Source: an uncultured Collinsella sp.
Lineage (GTDB): Bacteria > Actinomycetota > Coriobacteriia > Coriobacteriales > Coriobacteriaceae
Length of the DNA stretch: 9,414 nt
Assembly: GCA_900547025.1 (NCBI GenBank)
Contig: UREZ01000075.1
Coordinates: 1 to 9,414, forward strand
Reading direction: 5' to 3'
The notes below the pieces were generated by a model, which ran no database searches, was not told the DNA's origin, and was given only the letters and a program-made list of their open reading frames with translations. Both the position numbers and the translations under genes were made by a program. Positions 1-6,784 of the stretch are shown piece by piece (positions within the stretch are counted from its first letter, which is position 1; the number at the start of each line of letters is the position of its first letter).

Positions 1-47
1 GGCAGCCGCCTCGGCAAGCGGGGAGCGCGAGAGACGAAAGGGAAGAC

Positions 48-1124
48 ATGAGTCTGATTGATGATCTGGTCAAACTCGAGGAAGAGGCCAAGGAGCTCGT
101 CGCAGGCGCCGACGACGCCGCAAAGCTCGAGGCCGCGCGCGTTGAGCTGCTCGGCCGCAAGGGCCGCATCACCGGCCTGATGCGCATGATGGGCAAGCTC
201 GCCCCCGAGGATCGTCCTATGATGGGCAAGCGTGCCAACGAGATGCGCCAGCTGATCGAGGGCATGCTCGACGAGCGCACCACCGAGATGAAGGCCGCCG
301 CCCTCAAGCACGCACTCGAGCACGAGGCCGTCGACATCACGCTGCCGGGCATCCGTCCGCAGATCGGCCACCAGCACCTGATCAAGCAGATCATCGAGGA
401 GGCCGAGGACATCTTCTGCGGCATCGGCTACACCGTCGAGTCCGGCCCCATGGTCGACACCTCCTACTACAACTTCACCGCGCTCAACGCCCCCATGGAT
501 CACCCGAGCCGCTCGGCCCGCGATACCTTCTACGTGGTCGACAACAACCCCGGCAGCGTCGCGCACCCCGAGGCTCACGCCCATGGCGAGTCCGACGTGC
601 TCCTGCGCACCCAGACCTCGGGCGTACAGATCCACACCATGGAGTCGCAAAAGCCGCCCATCTACATGATCTGCCCGGGCACCGTCTACCGTCCCGACAC
701 GGCCGACGCCTGCCACCTGCCGCAGTTCAACCAGATCGAGGGCCTGGTCGTCGACGAGGGCATCACCTTTGGCGACCTTAAGGGCACGCTCGACTACTTT
801 GTTAAGTGCATGTTTGGCGAGGACCGCAAGACGCGCTACCGCCCGCACTTCTTCCCCTTCACCGAGCCGAGCTGCGAGGTGGACGTGAGCTGCCACGTGT
901 GCGGCGGCAAGGGCTGCAACTTCTGCAAGCACAGCGGCTGGATCGAGATCCTGGGCTGTGGCATGGTCGACCCCAACGTCCTTATCAACTGCGGCATCGA
1001 CCCCGAGAAGTACACCGGCTTCGCCTTTGGCATTGGCGCCGAGCGCGTCGCGGCCCTGCGCTACGACCTGCCGGACCTGCGTACCCTGATGACTGGCGAT
1101 ATGCGTTTCCTGAATCAGTTTTAG
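48..1124 (+). CDS. pheS: Phenylalanine--tRNA ligase alpha subunit
   Basis: This is the catalytic alpha subunit of cytosolic phenylalanyl-tRNA synthetase, which works as an alpha2beta2 tetramer with PheT to charge tRNA-Phe. The protein has 358 residues, normal for bacterial PheS. Residues 1-90 form the charged N-terminal helical arm that contacts tRNA. The class II core follows: the motif-1 region around 107-135, DHPSRSARDTFY at 151-162, LLRTQTS at 185-191, the motif-2 loop GTVYRP at 211-216, FNQIEG at 227-232, FFPFTEPS at 268-275 and motif 3 GFAFGIGAERVA at 324-335. Four cysteines (282, 285, 290, 293; CxxC-x4-CxxC) lie just before GWIEILGCGMV and could bind zinc; this insertion is seen in some other Gram-positive PheS proteins. 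A His-rich stretch lies at 173-179. The ATG at 48 is chosen because AAAGGGA lies just upstream and the family N-terminus fits. It precedes pheT on the same strand. Confidence 0.97.
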   Translation: MSLIDDLVKLEEEAKELVAGADDAAKLEAARVELLGRKGRITGLMRMMGKLAPEDRPMMGKRANEMRQLIEGMLDERTTEMKAAALKHALEHEAVDITLPGIRPQIGHQHLIKQIIEEAEDIFCGIGYTVESGPMVDTSYYNFTALNAPMDHPSRSARDTFYVVDNNPGSVAHPEAHAHGESDVLLRTQTSGVQIHTMESQKPPIYMICPGTVYRPDTADACHLPQFNQIEGLVVDEGITFGDLKGTLDYFVKCMFGEDRKTRYRPHFFPFTEPSCEVDVSCHVCGGKGCNFCKHSGWIEILGCGMVDPNVLINCGIDPEKYTGFAFGIGAERVAALRYDLPDLRTLMTGDMRFLNQF

Positions 1125-1130
1125 GCTTGC

Positions 1131-1217
1131 CCAGGCACCCCATCTTGGCGTTCAAACCGTCGCTCGCGTACCTTTAGTACGCGTCGCTCCTCTTTCACGC
1201 CAACCTGGGGCACCTGG
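1131..1217. repeat. 87-nt concentric imperfect palindrome in the pheS-pheT gap
   Basis: Every arm shares one centre at position 1174. From outside in: CCAGG (1131-1135) with CCTGG (1213-1217); CCCCA (1138-1142) with TGGGG (1206-1210); TTGGCGT (1145-1151) with ACGCCAA (1197-1203); and CGCGTAC (1165-1171) with GTACGCG (1177-1183) around a CTTTA loop. The first three arms are separated by symmetric 2x2 mismatches. A 13-nt mostly unpaired bubble lies between the third and the innermost arm and carries GTCGCT at 1159-1164 and CGTCGCT at 1182-1188. No T-run follows on the + strand, so it is not a standard intrinsic terminator. It may be an RNA processing or attenuation hairpin in the pheST mRNA, or one copy of a dispersed palindromic element. 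What is seen is the symmetry; function and copy number are unknown. Confidence 0.8.
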
Positions 1218-1274
1218 ACAACCCTAAGGCGAACGTCTTCATTTGATATTCCTCCTTTTGCGGAGATTAAGAAC

Positions 1275-1282
1275 TAGGAGAG
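1275..1282 (+). promoter_or_regulatory. pheT ribosome binding site
   Basis: TAGGAGAG lies 4 nt before the pheT ATG, with the AGGAG core at 1276-1280, and fixes the start at 1287. A complementary CTCCT lies at 1252-1256, 19 nt upstream, and could in principle pair with this site. A competing small hairpin pairs the same CTCC with GGAG at 1262-1265. Five base pairs are too few to claim translational control. Confidence 0.7.
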
Positions 1283-1286
1283 CTAC

Positions 1287-3740
1287 ATGCGCGTTTCTTA
1301 CGACTGGCTCAAGACCATGATCGATATTCCGGAGGATCCCAAGACCCTTTCGGACGAATATATCCGTACCGGCACCGAGGTCGAGGCGATCGACACCGTG
1401 GGCGAGTCCTTCGACCACGTGGTGACCGCCAAGGTACTCACCAAGACCCCGCACCCCGATAGCGACCACATGTATGTGTGCTCGGTCGATGTGGGCGACA
1501 AGAATCTCGACGCCGACGGCAACCCCGCTCCGCTGCAGATCGTCTGCGGCGCGCAGAACTTTGAGGCCGGCGACCACATCGTCACGGCCATGATCGGCGC
1601 TGTCCTGCCCGGCGACGTCAAGATCAAGAAGAGCAAACTTCGCGGCGTCGTGTCCATGGGCATGAACTGCTCCGCGCGCGAGCTCGGCCTGGGCGGTGAC
1701 CACTCCGGCATCATGATCCTGCCCGAGGATACGCCCTGCGGCATGCCGTTTGCCGAGTACGTGGGCTCGAGCGACACCGTGCTCGACTGCGAGATCACGC
1801 CCAACCGCCCCGATTGCCTGTCCATGATCGGCATGGCCCGCGAGACCGGCGCCATCTTCGACCGCGACTTCCACGTCGAGCTGCCCGCCATTAAGGTCGA
1901 GACCGGCCGCGCGACCGACGACGAGCTTTCCGTCGAGATCGCCGACGAGGGCCTGTGCGACCGCTATGTCGCCCGCATCGTGCGCAACGTGAAGGTCGGC
2001 CCCTCGCCCGACTGGATGGTCAAGCGCCTCAACGCCCTGGGCGTGCGCCCGCACAACAACATCGTCGACATCACCAACTATGTGATGATGCTCACCGGTC
2101 AGCCGTTGCACGCCTTTGACCTGGACACCTTTGCCGAGCGCGATGGCCACCGCCGCGTGGTGGTTCGTGCCGCTCAGCAGGATGAGAAGTTCACGACGCT
2201 CGACGGCGAGGAGCGCACGCTCGACGCCGGCATGGGCCTTATCACCGACGGCGAGCGTCCCGTGGCATTGGCCGGCGTTATGGGCGGCATGGATTCCGAG
2301 ATCGAGGACGACACCGTCGACGTGATGGTCGAGAGCGCCTGCTTCAACGCCGGTCGCACCTCGCACACCAGCCGCGATCTGTCGCTGATCTCCGACGCCT
2401 CCATTCGCTTTGAGCGCCAGGTCGACGAGACCGGCTGCGTGGACGTCGCCAACGTTACCTGCGCGCTCATCGAGGAGATCGCCGGCGGCGAGGTCGCTCC
2501 CGGCTATGTGGACGTGTTCCCCGCGCCCAAGACCATCGACAGCATCAAGCTGCGCCTGGCCCGCGTGCACGCCATCTGCGGTGCCGACATCGAGTCCGAC
2601 TTTATCGAGCGCTCGCTCACCCGCCTGGGCTGCACCGTCGAGCGCGACGGCGAGGACTTTATGGTCACGCCGCCGAGCTTCCGTCCCGACCTGCCGCGTG
2701 AGATCGACCTGATCGAGGAGGTCTTGCGCTTATGGGGCATGGGCCGCGTGACGGCGACCATTCCGGCTGCCAAGAACCACATCGGCGGTCTGACCCGCGA
2801 GCAGAAGCTCACTCGTAAGGTCGGCGAGATCCTGCGCGCCTGCGGCCTCAACGAGACCACGACTTTTGGCTTTGCCGCCCCGGGCGACCTGGAGAAGATC
2901 GGTATGTCCACCGAGGGTCGCGGTTGCCCCGTGGTGCTCATGAACCCGCTGGTAGCCGAGCAGACCGAGATGCGCCGCTCGCTGTTGCCAGGCCTGTTGC
3001 AGTCTGTGGCCTACAACGAGGCCCACGGCACGCCCAACGTGCATCTGTACGAGGTCGGCAGCTTGTTCCACGGTCGCGAGAACGCCAGCCTGCCCAAGGA
3101 GACCAAGTCCGTGGCGGGCGTGCTCTCGGGCCAGTGGAGCGAGCGGTCCTGGAACATGAAGTACCGTAAGCTGCGCTTCTTCTTTGGCAAGGGCATTGTC
3201 GAGGAGCTGCTTGCCCAGTTGCGCATCGAGAAGGTCCGCTTCCGTCCCGTCGAGGGCGAGGGCTACGCTTTCTTGCAGCCGGGTCGTGCGGCCGAGGTTC
3301 TGTCCGGCGGCACCGTGCTGGGCTGGGTCGGCGAGATTCACCCCGAGGCGCGCGAGGCGATGGGCATCGATGAGGTCGTCGTTGCCTTTGAGCTCGATCT
3401 GGACAAGCTGATCAAGGGCGCCCGCAACCAGGAGAACTACCGCGAGTTCTCGCAGTACCCTGCCGTTGAGCACGACCTTGCTATCGTGGTCGATAACTCC
3501 GTGACCTGCGAGGACCTTGAGCGCCGCATTACCAGCGCCGGCGGCAAGTTGCTCGAGGGTGTGCGTCTGTTCGACGTCTACCGCGATCCGGTCCGCGTGG
3601 GCGTGGGCAAGAAGTCCATGGCCTTTGCGCTTACGTATCGCTCCGACGACCACACGCTCACCAGCGAAGAGGTCGAAAAGGCGCACCAGAAGATCGTCAC
3701 CAAGGTATGCAAGGGCGTAAACGGCGAGGTCCGCGGATAG
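1287..3740 (+). CDS. pheT: Phenylalanine--tRNA ligase beta subunit
   Basis: This is the beta subunit of phenylalanyl-tRNA synthetase. It binds tRNA-Phe and carries the editing site that hydrolyses mischarged Tyr-tRNA-Phe. The 817-residue length is normal for the long bacterial form. The N-terminus MRVSYDWLKTMIDIP is typical. An EMAP/OB-fold tRNA-binding domain spans about 40-155, with CGAQNFEAGD at 87-96, the SKLRGVVSMGMNCS segment at 116-129 and ELGLGGDHSGI at 132-142. Next come the B3/B4 editing domain (about 205-390), the B5 domain (about 410-480), the catalytic-like core with PSFRPDL and LIEEVLRLWG, and an FDX-ACB anticodon-binding domain over about 718-817, opening YREFSQYPAVEHDLAIVVD. 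No frameshift or missing domain is visible. It follows pheS by 162 nt, much more than the near-contiguous spacing common for pheST, because of the palindrome between them. The next strong terminator is the hairpin at 3851-3885. Confidence 0.97.
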   Translation: MRVSYDWLKTMIDIPEDPKTLSDEYIRTGTEVEAIDTVGESFDHVVTAKVLTKTPHPDSDHMYVCSVDVGDKNLDADGNPAPLQIVCGAQNFEAGDHIVTAMIGAVLPGDVKIKKSKLRGVVSMGMNCSARELGLGGDHSGIMILPEDTPCGMPFAEYVGSSDTVLDCEITPNRPDCLSMIGMARETGAIFDRDFHVELPAIKVETGRATDDELSVEIADEGLCDRYVARIVRNVKVGPSPDWMVKRLNALGVRPHNNIVDITNYVMMLTGQPLHAFDLDTFAERDGHRRVVVRAAQQDEKFTTLDGEERTLDAGMGLITDGERPVALAGVMGGMDSEIEDDTVDVMVESACFNAGRTSHTSRDLSLISDASIRFERQVDETGCVDVANVTCALIEEIAGGEVAPGYVDVFPAPKTIDSIKLRLARVHAICGADIESDFIERSLTRLGCTVERDGEDFMVTPPSFRPDLPREIDLIEEVLRLWGMGRVTATIPAAKNHIGGLTREQKLTRKVGEILRACGLNETTTFGFAAPGDLEKIGMSTEGRGCPVVLMNPLVAEQTEMRRSLLPGLLQSVAYNEAHGTPNVHLYEVGSLFHGRENASLPKETKSVAGVLSGQWSERSWNMKYRKLRFFFGKGIVEELLAQLRIEKVRFRPVEGEGYAFLQPGRAAEVLSGGTVLGWVGEIHPEAREAMGIDEVVVAFELDLDKLIKGARNQENYREFSQYPAVEHDLAIVVDNSVTCEDLERRITSAGGKLLEGVRLFDVYRDPVRVGVGKKSMAFALTYRSDDHTLTSEEVEKAHQKIVTKVCKGVNGEVRG

Positions 3741-3850
3741 GGCTTGCGCTGGGAGCGTAGGGCCTGACGGCGGTTGCTGTGGGCTCTGCGTGACCGCGGT
3801 GTTCGGAATAAGGCACCGTTGATCCTGCATATATGACACGCGCATTACAT

Positions 3851-3885
3851 AACGGCGTGCTGCTTTGTCGGCAGCACGCCGTTTT
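3851..3885 (+). terminator. Intrinsic terminator after pheT
   Basis: A perfect 13-bp stem pairs AACGGCGTGCTGC (3851-3863) with GCAGCACGCCGTT (3871-3883) around the 7-nt loop TTTGTCG, and the stem runs into TTTT. It lies 111 nt after the pheT stop, and I see nothing recognisable between them. The loop also contains the -35 hexamer of the next operon's promoter, so terminator and promoter share DNA. Confidence 0.85.
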
Positions 3886-3893
3886 GCTATGAT
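3865..3893 (+). promoter_or_regulatory. Promoter of the nickel/cobalt transporter operon
   Basis: The -35 element TTGTCG (3865-3870, 4 of 6 to consensus) is followed by exactly 17 nt and then the -10 TATGAT (3888-3893, 5 of 6). TG at 3885-3886 adds an extended -10. Transcription should start near 3900, about 90 nt before cbiM. The -35 lies in the loop of the upstream terminator, and the spacer is the 3' arm of that hairpin. The inverted repeat at 3904-3931 starts just downstream of the predicted start site, a position that would let a bound repressor block initiation or promoter escape. Confidence 0.65.
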
Positions 3894-3903
3894 AGCCCGC
3901 GGC

Positions 3904-3931
3904 GTGTTACGAATCTGACAATGCGTAACAC
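3904..3931. promoter_or_regulatory. Candidate NikR operator
   Basis: A perfect 8-bp inverted repeat, GTGTTACG (3904-3911) and CGTAACAC (3924-3931), is separated by 12 nt and spans 28 bp. Written as GTGTTAC-N14-GTAACAC, it has the overall span of the E. coli NikR site (GTATGA-N16-TCATAC). As I recall, the same half-sites were proposed from comparative genomics for NikR operators in delta-proteobacteria. It lies directly downstream of the predicted -10 and 57 nt before cbiM. Assignment to NikR is inference from the motif plus the metal-transporter context; no regulator gene is in the window. Confidence 0.65.
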
Positions 3932-3988
3932 TGACAAGGTGATTTAAGCGGCGTTGCAATTCTGTGCGTCGACAACCGGGAGGCGTAC

Positions 3989-5074
3989 ATGCACATTCCA
4001 GATAATTATCTGTCCCCGCAGACCGATGCCGTCATGGCGGTGGCAATGGTGCCCGTTTGGGTCCACTGCATCAAGAAGGTGCGTGCCACGCTCGATCGCG
4101 AGCACATGGCTTTCCTGGGCATCTGCGCTGCTTTTTCCTTCTTGCTCATGATGTTTAACGTTCCGCTGCCCGGCGGCACCACAGGCCACGCCGTCGGCGG
4201 CGCACTCATCGCGCTGCTGTTGGGCCCCGAGGCCGCGGCCATTGCTGTCTCGGTCGCGCTGGCGCTGCAGGCGCTGCTGTTTGGCGACGGCGGCATCCTG
4301 TCCTTTGGCGCCAACTGCTTTAACATGGCCTTCGTGCTGCCGTTTGCCGCTGCTATCGTGTTCCGTGCGCTCAACAGCCGTTTGCACGACAAGAGCTGGG
4401 GCACCTCGGTTTCGGCCATCGTGAGCGGCTGGGTCGGCCTGTGCCTGGCGGCCCTGTGCGCTGCCATCGAGTTTGGCATTCAGCCGATGCTCTTCACCAA
4501 CGCCTCGGGTGCTCCGCTGTACTGCCCCTTCCCGCTGTCTGTTTCCATTCCGGCCATGCTGATCCCGCATATGCTGGTAGCCGGTGTGGTCGAGGGCGTG
4601 GCGACCGCCGCTATCTACGGCTTTATCAAGAAGACGGCGCCGAGCTTTATCGTCGGCCCCGAGGCCGTCGATGGCCAGCTTGCTGCCGAGGGCGCAACCA
4701 CCAAGAAGACCTCGCTGATCCCCACGCTCATCCTGGTCGCTGTGCTCGTGGTGGCTACGCCGCTGGGTTTGCTCGCTACCGGTGACGCCTGGGGTGAGTG
4801 GGACGCCGAGGGCGCCGCAACTGCCGTCCAGGAGGCTGGCGATGACAGCCTGCAGGCTTCGGTCGGCCTCGATGCTCCGACCTTTGCCGATGCACTGCCC
4901 ACGGGCGATTATCTTCAGGCCTATTCCGAGGAGCAGGGTCTTGGCTTTGGCGGCCAGGCTGCCATGTATATCCTTTCGGGCGTGATTGGCGTGGCGGTGC
5001 TCACCATCGTATTCCGCTTGGTTTCGCTGACGGTTAAAGAAAGCGGAGCCCATGGCGACGGTCGAGCTGCCTAG
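3989..5074 (+). CDS. cbiM: ECF nickel/cobalt transporter substrate-binding component CbiM/NikM with fused NikN-like tail
   Basis: This is the integral-membrane S component that captures Ni2+ or Co2+ for an energy-coupling-factor transporter in the cytoplasmic membrane. The 361-residue protein starts MHIPDNYLSP. In the solved NikM structure the metal is held by the Met1 amino group, His2 and His67. Here His2 is present and His67 falls in GGTTGHAVGG (61-71), so the site is intact. This also fixes the start, which has GGGAGG at 3978-3983. Residues 1-215 are the CbiM domain with about six hydrophobic segments. The C-terminal extension carries a transmembrane segment at about 243-263, ATPLGLLATGDAWGEW (256-271), an acidic external stretch and a second transmembrane segment at about 324-346. 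That is the layout of the small partner NikN/CbiN, so the accessory subunit appears fused and no separate one is seen. Its last 23 nt overlap cbiQ. The upstream NikR-like operator favours nickel over cobalt. Confidence 0.92.
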   Translation: MHIPDNYLSPQTDAVMAVAMVPVWVHCIKKVRATLDREHMAFLGICAAFSFLLMMFNVPLPGGTTGHAVGGALIALLLGPEAAAIAVSVALALQALLFGDGGILSFGANCFNMAFVLPFAAAIVFRALNSRLHDKSWGTSVSAIVSGWVGLCLAALCAAIEFGIQPMLFTNASGAPLYCPFPLSVSIPAMLIPHMLVAGVVEGVATAAIYGFIKKTAPSFIVGPEAVDGQLAAEGATTKKTSLIPTLILVAVLVVATPLGLLATGDAWGEWDAEGAATAVQEAGDDSLQASVGLDAPTFADALPTGDYLQAYSEEQGLGFGGQAAMYILSGVIGVAVLTIVFRLVSLTVKESGAHGDGRAA

Positions 5075-5888
5075 CTGGCTTGCGGTCGAGCAGCGTTACG
5101 AGCCCGCGGGGGCTCGGCATCGTGTGATGCAAAAGAATGTCCTGCACCTGGCGAGCCTGCTTGAGCGGGTTCGCTTGGGTGGAGGCGCGCACGAGGGCGG
5201 GTCGATGGTCGACCGCGCCCTTTCTTGCGTTTCGGCTCCGGTGCGCCTGGTGGGGATGTTCGTTTGCGTCCTGTGCGTGTGTCTGACGCAGAGCCCGCTG
5301 TACCTCATGTTGATGGCAGCTATCGCGCTGGTGCTCGTTGCCGTGCGCCCCATACGCGGGCTGCGGGCAACCTTTGTACCAGCGCTCGGCGCCACGGGGC
5401 TCGCGGTGGTTCTGGCGCTGCCCGCCTTGCTGCTGGACGCTTCTGCTGCGGGCGCCATGCTCAAGATTGCGCTCAAGACCTTCATTAATGTGTCGCTGGT
5501 GCTGGGCGTTTCGTGGACCCTCACGTGGAGCCGCATGTCGGCGGCGCTCAAGATGCTGCACCTGCCCGACGAAGTTATCTTTACGTTTGATATGGCGCTC
5601 AAGCACATCGAGGTGCTGGGTCGCACGGCGCACAATCTGTGCGAATCGGTCATGCTGCGCAGCGTTGGCCGTGCGCCTGAGGGATTTTCGCGTACCGATT
5701 CGATCGCGGGTATCATGGGCATGACCTTTATCAGGGCGATGGAATGCAGTCGCGCGATGGACGAGGCTATGCTCTGCCGCGGCTTTGCCGGTGCGTATCC
5801 GGCGCCCGCGCGCGCCGGGTTTGGCTGGCGCGATGCGGTCTATGCGGCCGGCGTGGCGCTGCTGGCGGTGTTGTGCGCCGTGCTGTAG
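5052..5888 (+). CDS. cbiQ: ECF transporter transmembrane (T) component, CbiQ family
   Basis: This is the membrane coupling protein that links the substrate component to the ATPase. The 278-residue length suits CbiQ. Hydrophobic segments are visible at about 62-79, 82-98, 108-129, 138-157 and 261-278. The cytoplasmic coupling region lies between the last two. It has a first diverged Ala-Arg-Gly-type motif in ESVMLRS (198-204) and a clear second one, DEAMLCRGF (237-245), with Arg243-Gly244. These helices dock into the ATPase grooves. The ATG at 5052 lies inside the end of cbiM (23-nt overlap), with AAGCGGAG just upstream, so the two are translationally coupled. ATG at 5127 would remove 25 residues; the longer form is preferred because its N-terminus (PSWL...RYEP) looks like a real, conserved pre-membrane segment. 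Confidence 0.93.
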   Translation: MATVELPSWLAVEQRYEPAGARHRVMQKNVLHLASLLERVRLGGGAHEGGSMVDRALSCVSAPVRLVGMFVCVLCVCLTQSPLYLMLMAAIALVLVAVRPIRGLRATFVPALGATGLAVVLALPALLLDASAAGAMLKIALKTFINVSLVLGVSWTLTWSRMSAALKMLHLPDEVIFTFDMALKHIEVLGRTAHNLCESVMLRSVGRAPEGFSRTDSIAGIMGMTFIRAMECSRAMDEAMLCRGFAGAYPAPARAGFGWRDAVYAAGVALLAVLCAVL

Positions 5889-5919
5889 GCGCTGCTGGTT
5901 CCGGCTGGGGATGCAAATA

Positions 5920-5929
5920 GGGAAGGGCG
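5920..5929 (+). promoter_or_regulatory. cbiO ribosome binding site supporting a TTG start
   Basis: GGGAAGGGCG has its AAGGG core (5923-5927) 7 nt before the TTG at 5935. It is too far from the ATG at 5947 (19 nt) and lies downstream of the ATG at 5911, so it argues for the TTG as initiator. Confidence 0.6.
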
Positions 5930-5934
5930 ACGTT

Positions 5935-6705
5935 TTGACGATCGATATGAATAATGCGGCGGGCACGAACGGTGCGGGCGGCGCCGAGGTCACGCCGCTC
6001 ATCGAGCTGCGCGACGTAGTGTTCTCCTATGCGGGACATACGGTTGTCGATGGCGTGTCGCTGCAGGTCGATCGTGGCGAACTCGTTGCCCTGCTCGGTC
6101 CCAACGGCTGCGGTAAGACGACGATTATGCGCCTTATTAACGGCCTTGAACTCGCGGACACGGGGGCATACCTGTTTGACGGGCACGTGATCGATGCGGC
6201 GTTTCTAAAGGATTCCGCGGCCGCTCAGCGTTTTCATCAGCGCGTTGGCTTTGTGTTCCAGAATGCCGACGCCCAGCTGTTCTGTGCTACGGTGGGCGAG
6301 GAAGTTGCCTTTGGTCCCGCGCAGATGGGGTTGCCGGCAGACGAGCTCGAGCGCCGCGTGAGCGATGCCATGGGGCTGTTCCAGGTTGCCGACCTTGCCG
6401 ACGCCTCTCCCTATCAGCTCTCGGGCGGGCAAAAGAAGCGCGTTGCGCTGGCTGCGGTGGTGTCGATGAACCCGGATATCTTGGTCCTCGACGAGCCTAC
6501 CAATGGGCTCGACGAGGATTCATGTGACATCGTGGTCAACTTCTTGCTGGCCTACGTCGCGGCGGGTAAGACAGTCTTGATGAGCACACATCACCAGGAT
6601 TTGGTGCGACGCCTGGGCGCCCGCGCCATCTATATCGATCGATATCACCATGTGGTCGAGGCGCCTTCGCCGTCGTATGGAACCGAAAGCGGTGCTACGG
6701 ACTAG
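5935..6705 (+). CDS. cbiO: ECF transporter ATPase component, CbiO family
   Basis: This is the ATP-binding subunit that powers nickel/cobalt import with CbiQ and CbiM on the cytoplasmic face of the membrane. With the TTG start it has 256 residues. Motifs appear in the canonical order: Walker A GPNGCGKTT (55-63), Q-loop FVFQN with Gln109, the ECF-typical NADAQLFCATVGEEVAFGP that follows, signature LSGGQKKR (162-169), Walker B ILVLDEP (182-188) with catalytic Glu187, D-loop GLDED and switch His219 in STHHQD. All catalytic residues are present. The open frame extends to an ATG at 5785, but that would overlap cbiQ by 104 nt and add an Arg/Cys-rich tail that looks like out-of-frame cbiQ. ATG at 5911 has no spaced Shine-Dalgarno. 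It starts 46 nt after cbiQ and closes the operon. Confidence 0.93.
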   Translation: MTIDMNNAAGTNGAGGAEVTPLIELRDVVFSYAGHTVVDGVSLQVDRGELVALLGPNGCGKTTIMRLINGLELADTGAYLFDGHVIDAAFLKDSAAAQRFHQRVGFVFQNADAQLFCATVGEEVAFGPAQMGLPADELERRVSDAMGLFQVADLADASPYQLSGGQKKRVALAAVVSMNPDILVLDEPTNGLDEDSCDIVVNFLLAYVAAGKTVLMSTHHQDLVRRLGARAIYIDRYHHVVEAPSPSYGTESGATD

Positions 6706-6726
6706 TTGCTGCGTAGAGCGTGCGTA

Positions 6727-6740
6727 GCCGCCCGTGCGGC
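6727..6740 (+). terminator. Possible weak terminator after cbiO
   Basis: GCCGC (6727-6731) pairs with GCGGC (6736-6740) around CCGT, 22 nt after the cbiO stop. No T-run follows (TTCGCC), so termination here may be inefficient or factor-dependent. It is the only hairpin seen between cbiO and the next promoter. Confidence 0.3.
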
Positions 6741-6750
6741 TTCGCCGTGA

Positions 6751-6759
6751 TGGTATAGT
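6751..6759 (+). promoter_or_regulatory. Extended -10 promoter of the phospholipase C-like gene
   Basis: TGGTATAGT combines a TGn extension with TATAGT (6754-6759, 5 of 6 to consensus), 25 nt before the ATG at 6785. At 17-nt spacing the -35 region reads CCCGTG (6731-6736), which does not match, so the site would rely on the extended -10. It suggests a separate transcription unit from the transporter operon, with a leader of about 20 nt. Confidence 0.5.
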
Positions 6760-6784
6760 TATCCAGGTTTTTATGGGGGTGGCT

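Noticed and set aside
1..47. T-box leader of pheS
   Set aside because: Only 47 nt are visible upstream and no T-box core sequence is in them; one further upstream cannot be judged.
1131..1217. Intrinsic terminator between pheS and pheT
   Set aside because: The stem is interrupted by several internal loops and no T-run follows on the + strand, so classical termination is unlikely.
1239..2570. Long open frame on the - strand opposite pheT
   Set aside because: It mirrors pheT codons in a high-GC gene, gives a repetitive Ala/Gly/Val/His/Asp-rich protein with no domain, and would overlap a certain gene completely.
3741..3988. Cobalamin riboswitch upstream of cbiM
   Set aside because: No B12-box-like sequence or long conserved leader is seen; the predicted leader is only about 90 nt and holds an inverted repeat instead.
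2730..5053. Long open frames on the - strand opposite pheT and cbiM (2730-3959 and 3944-5053)
   Set aside because: Low-complexity antisense translations of well-supported genes; the first would also span the terminator and promoter region.
5785..5934. N-terminal extension of cbiO from ATG 5785
   Set aside because: Residues are Arg/Cys/Pro-rich and arise from out-of-frame cbiQ sequence; the overlap of 104 nt and the lack of a matching family N-terminus argue against it.
5034..6002. Long open frame on the - strand opposite cbiQ
   Set aside because: His/Arg/Gln-rich antisense shadow of cbiQ with no recognisable domain.
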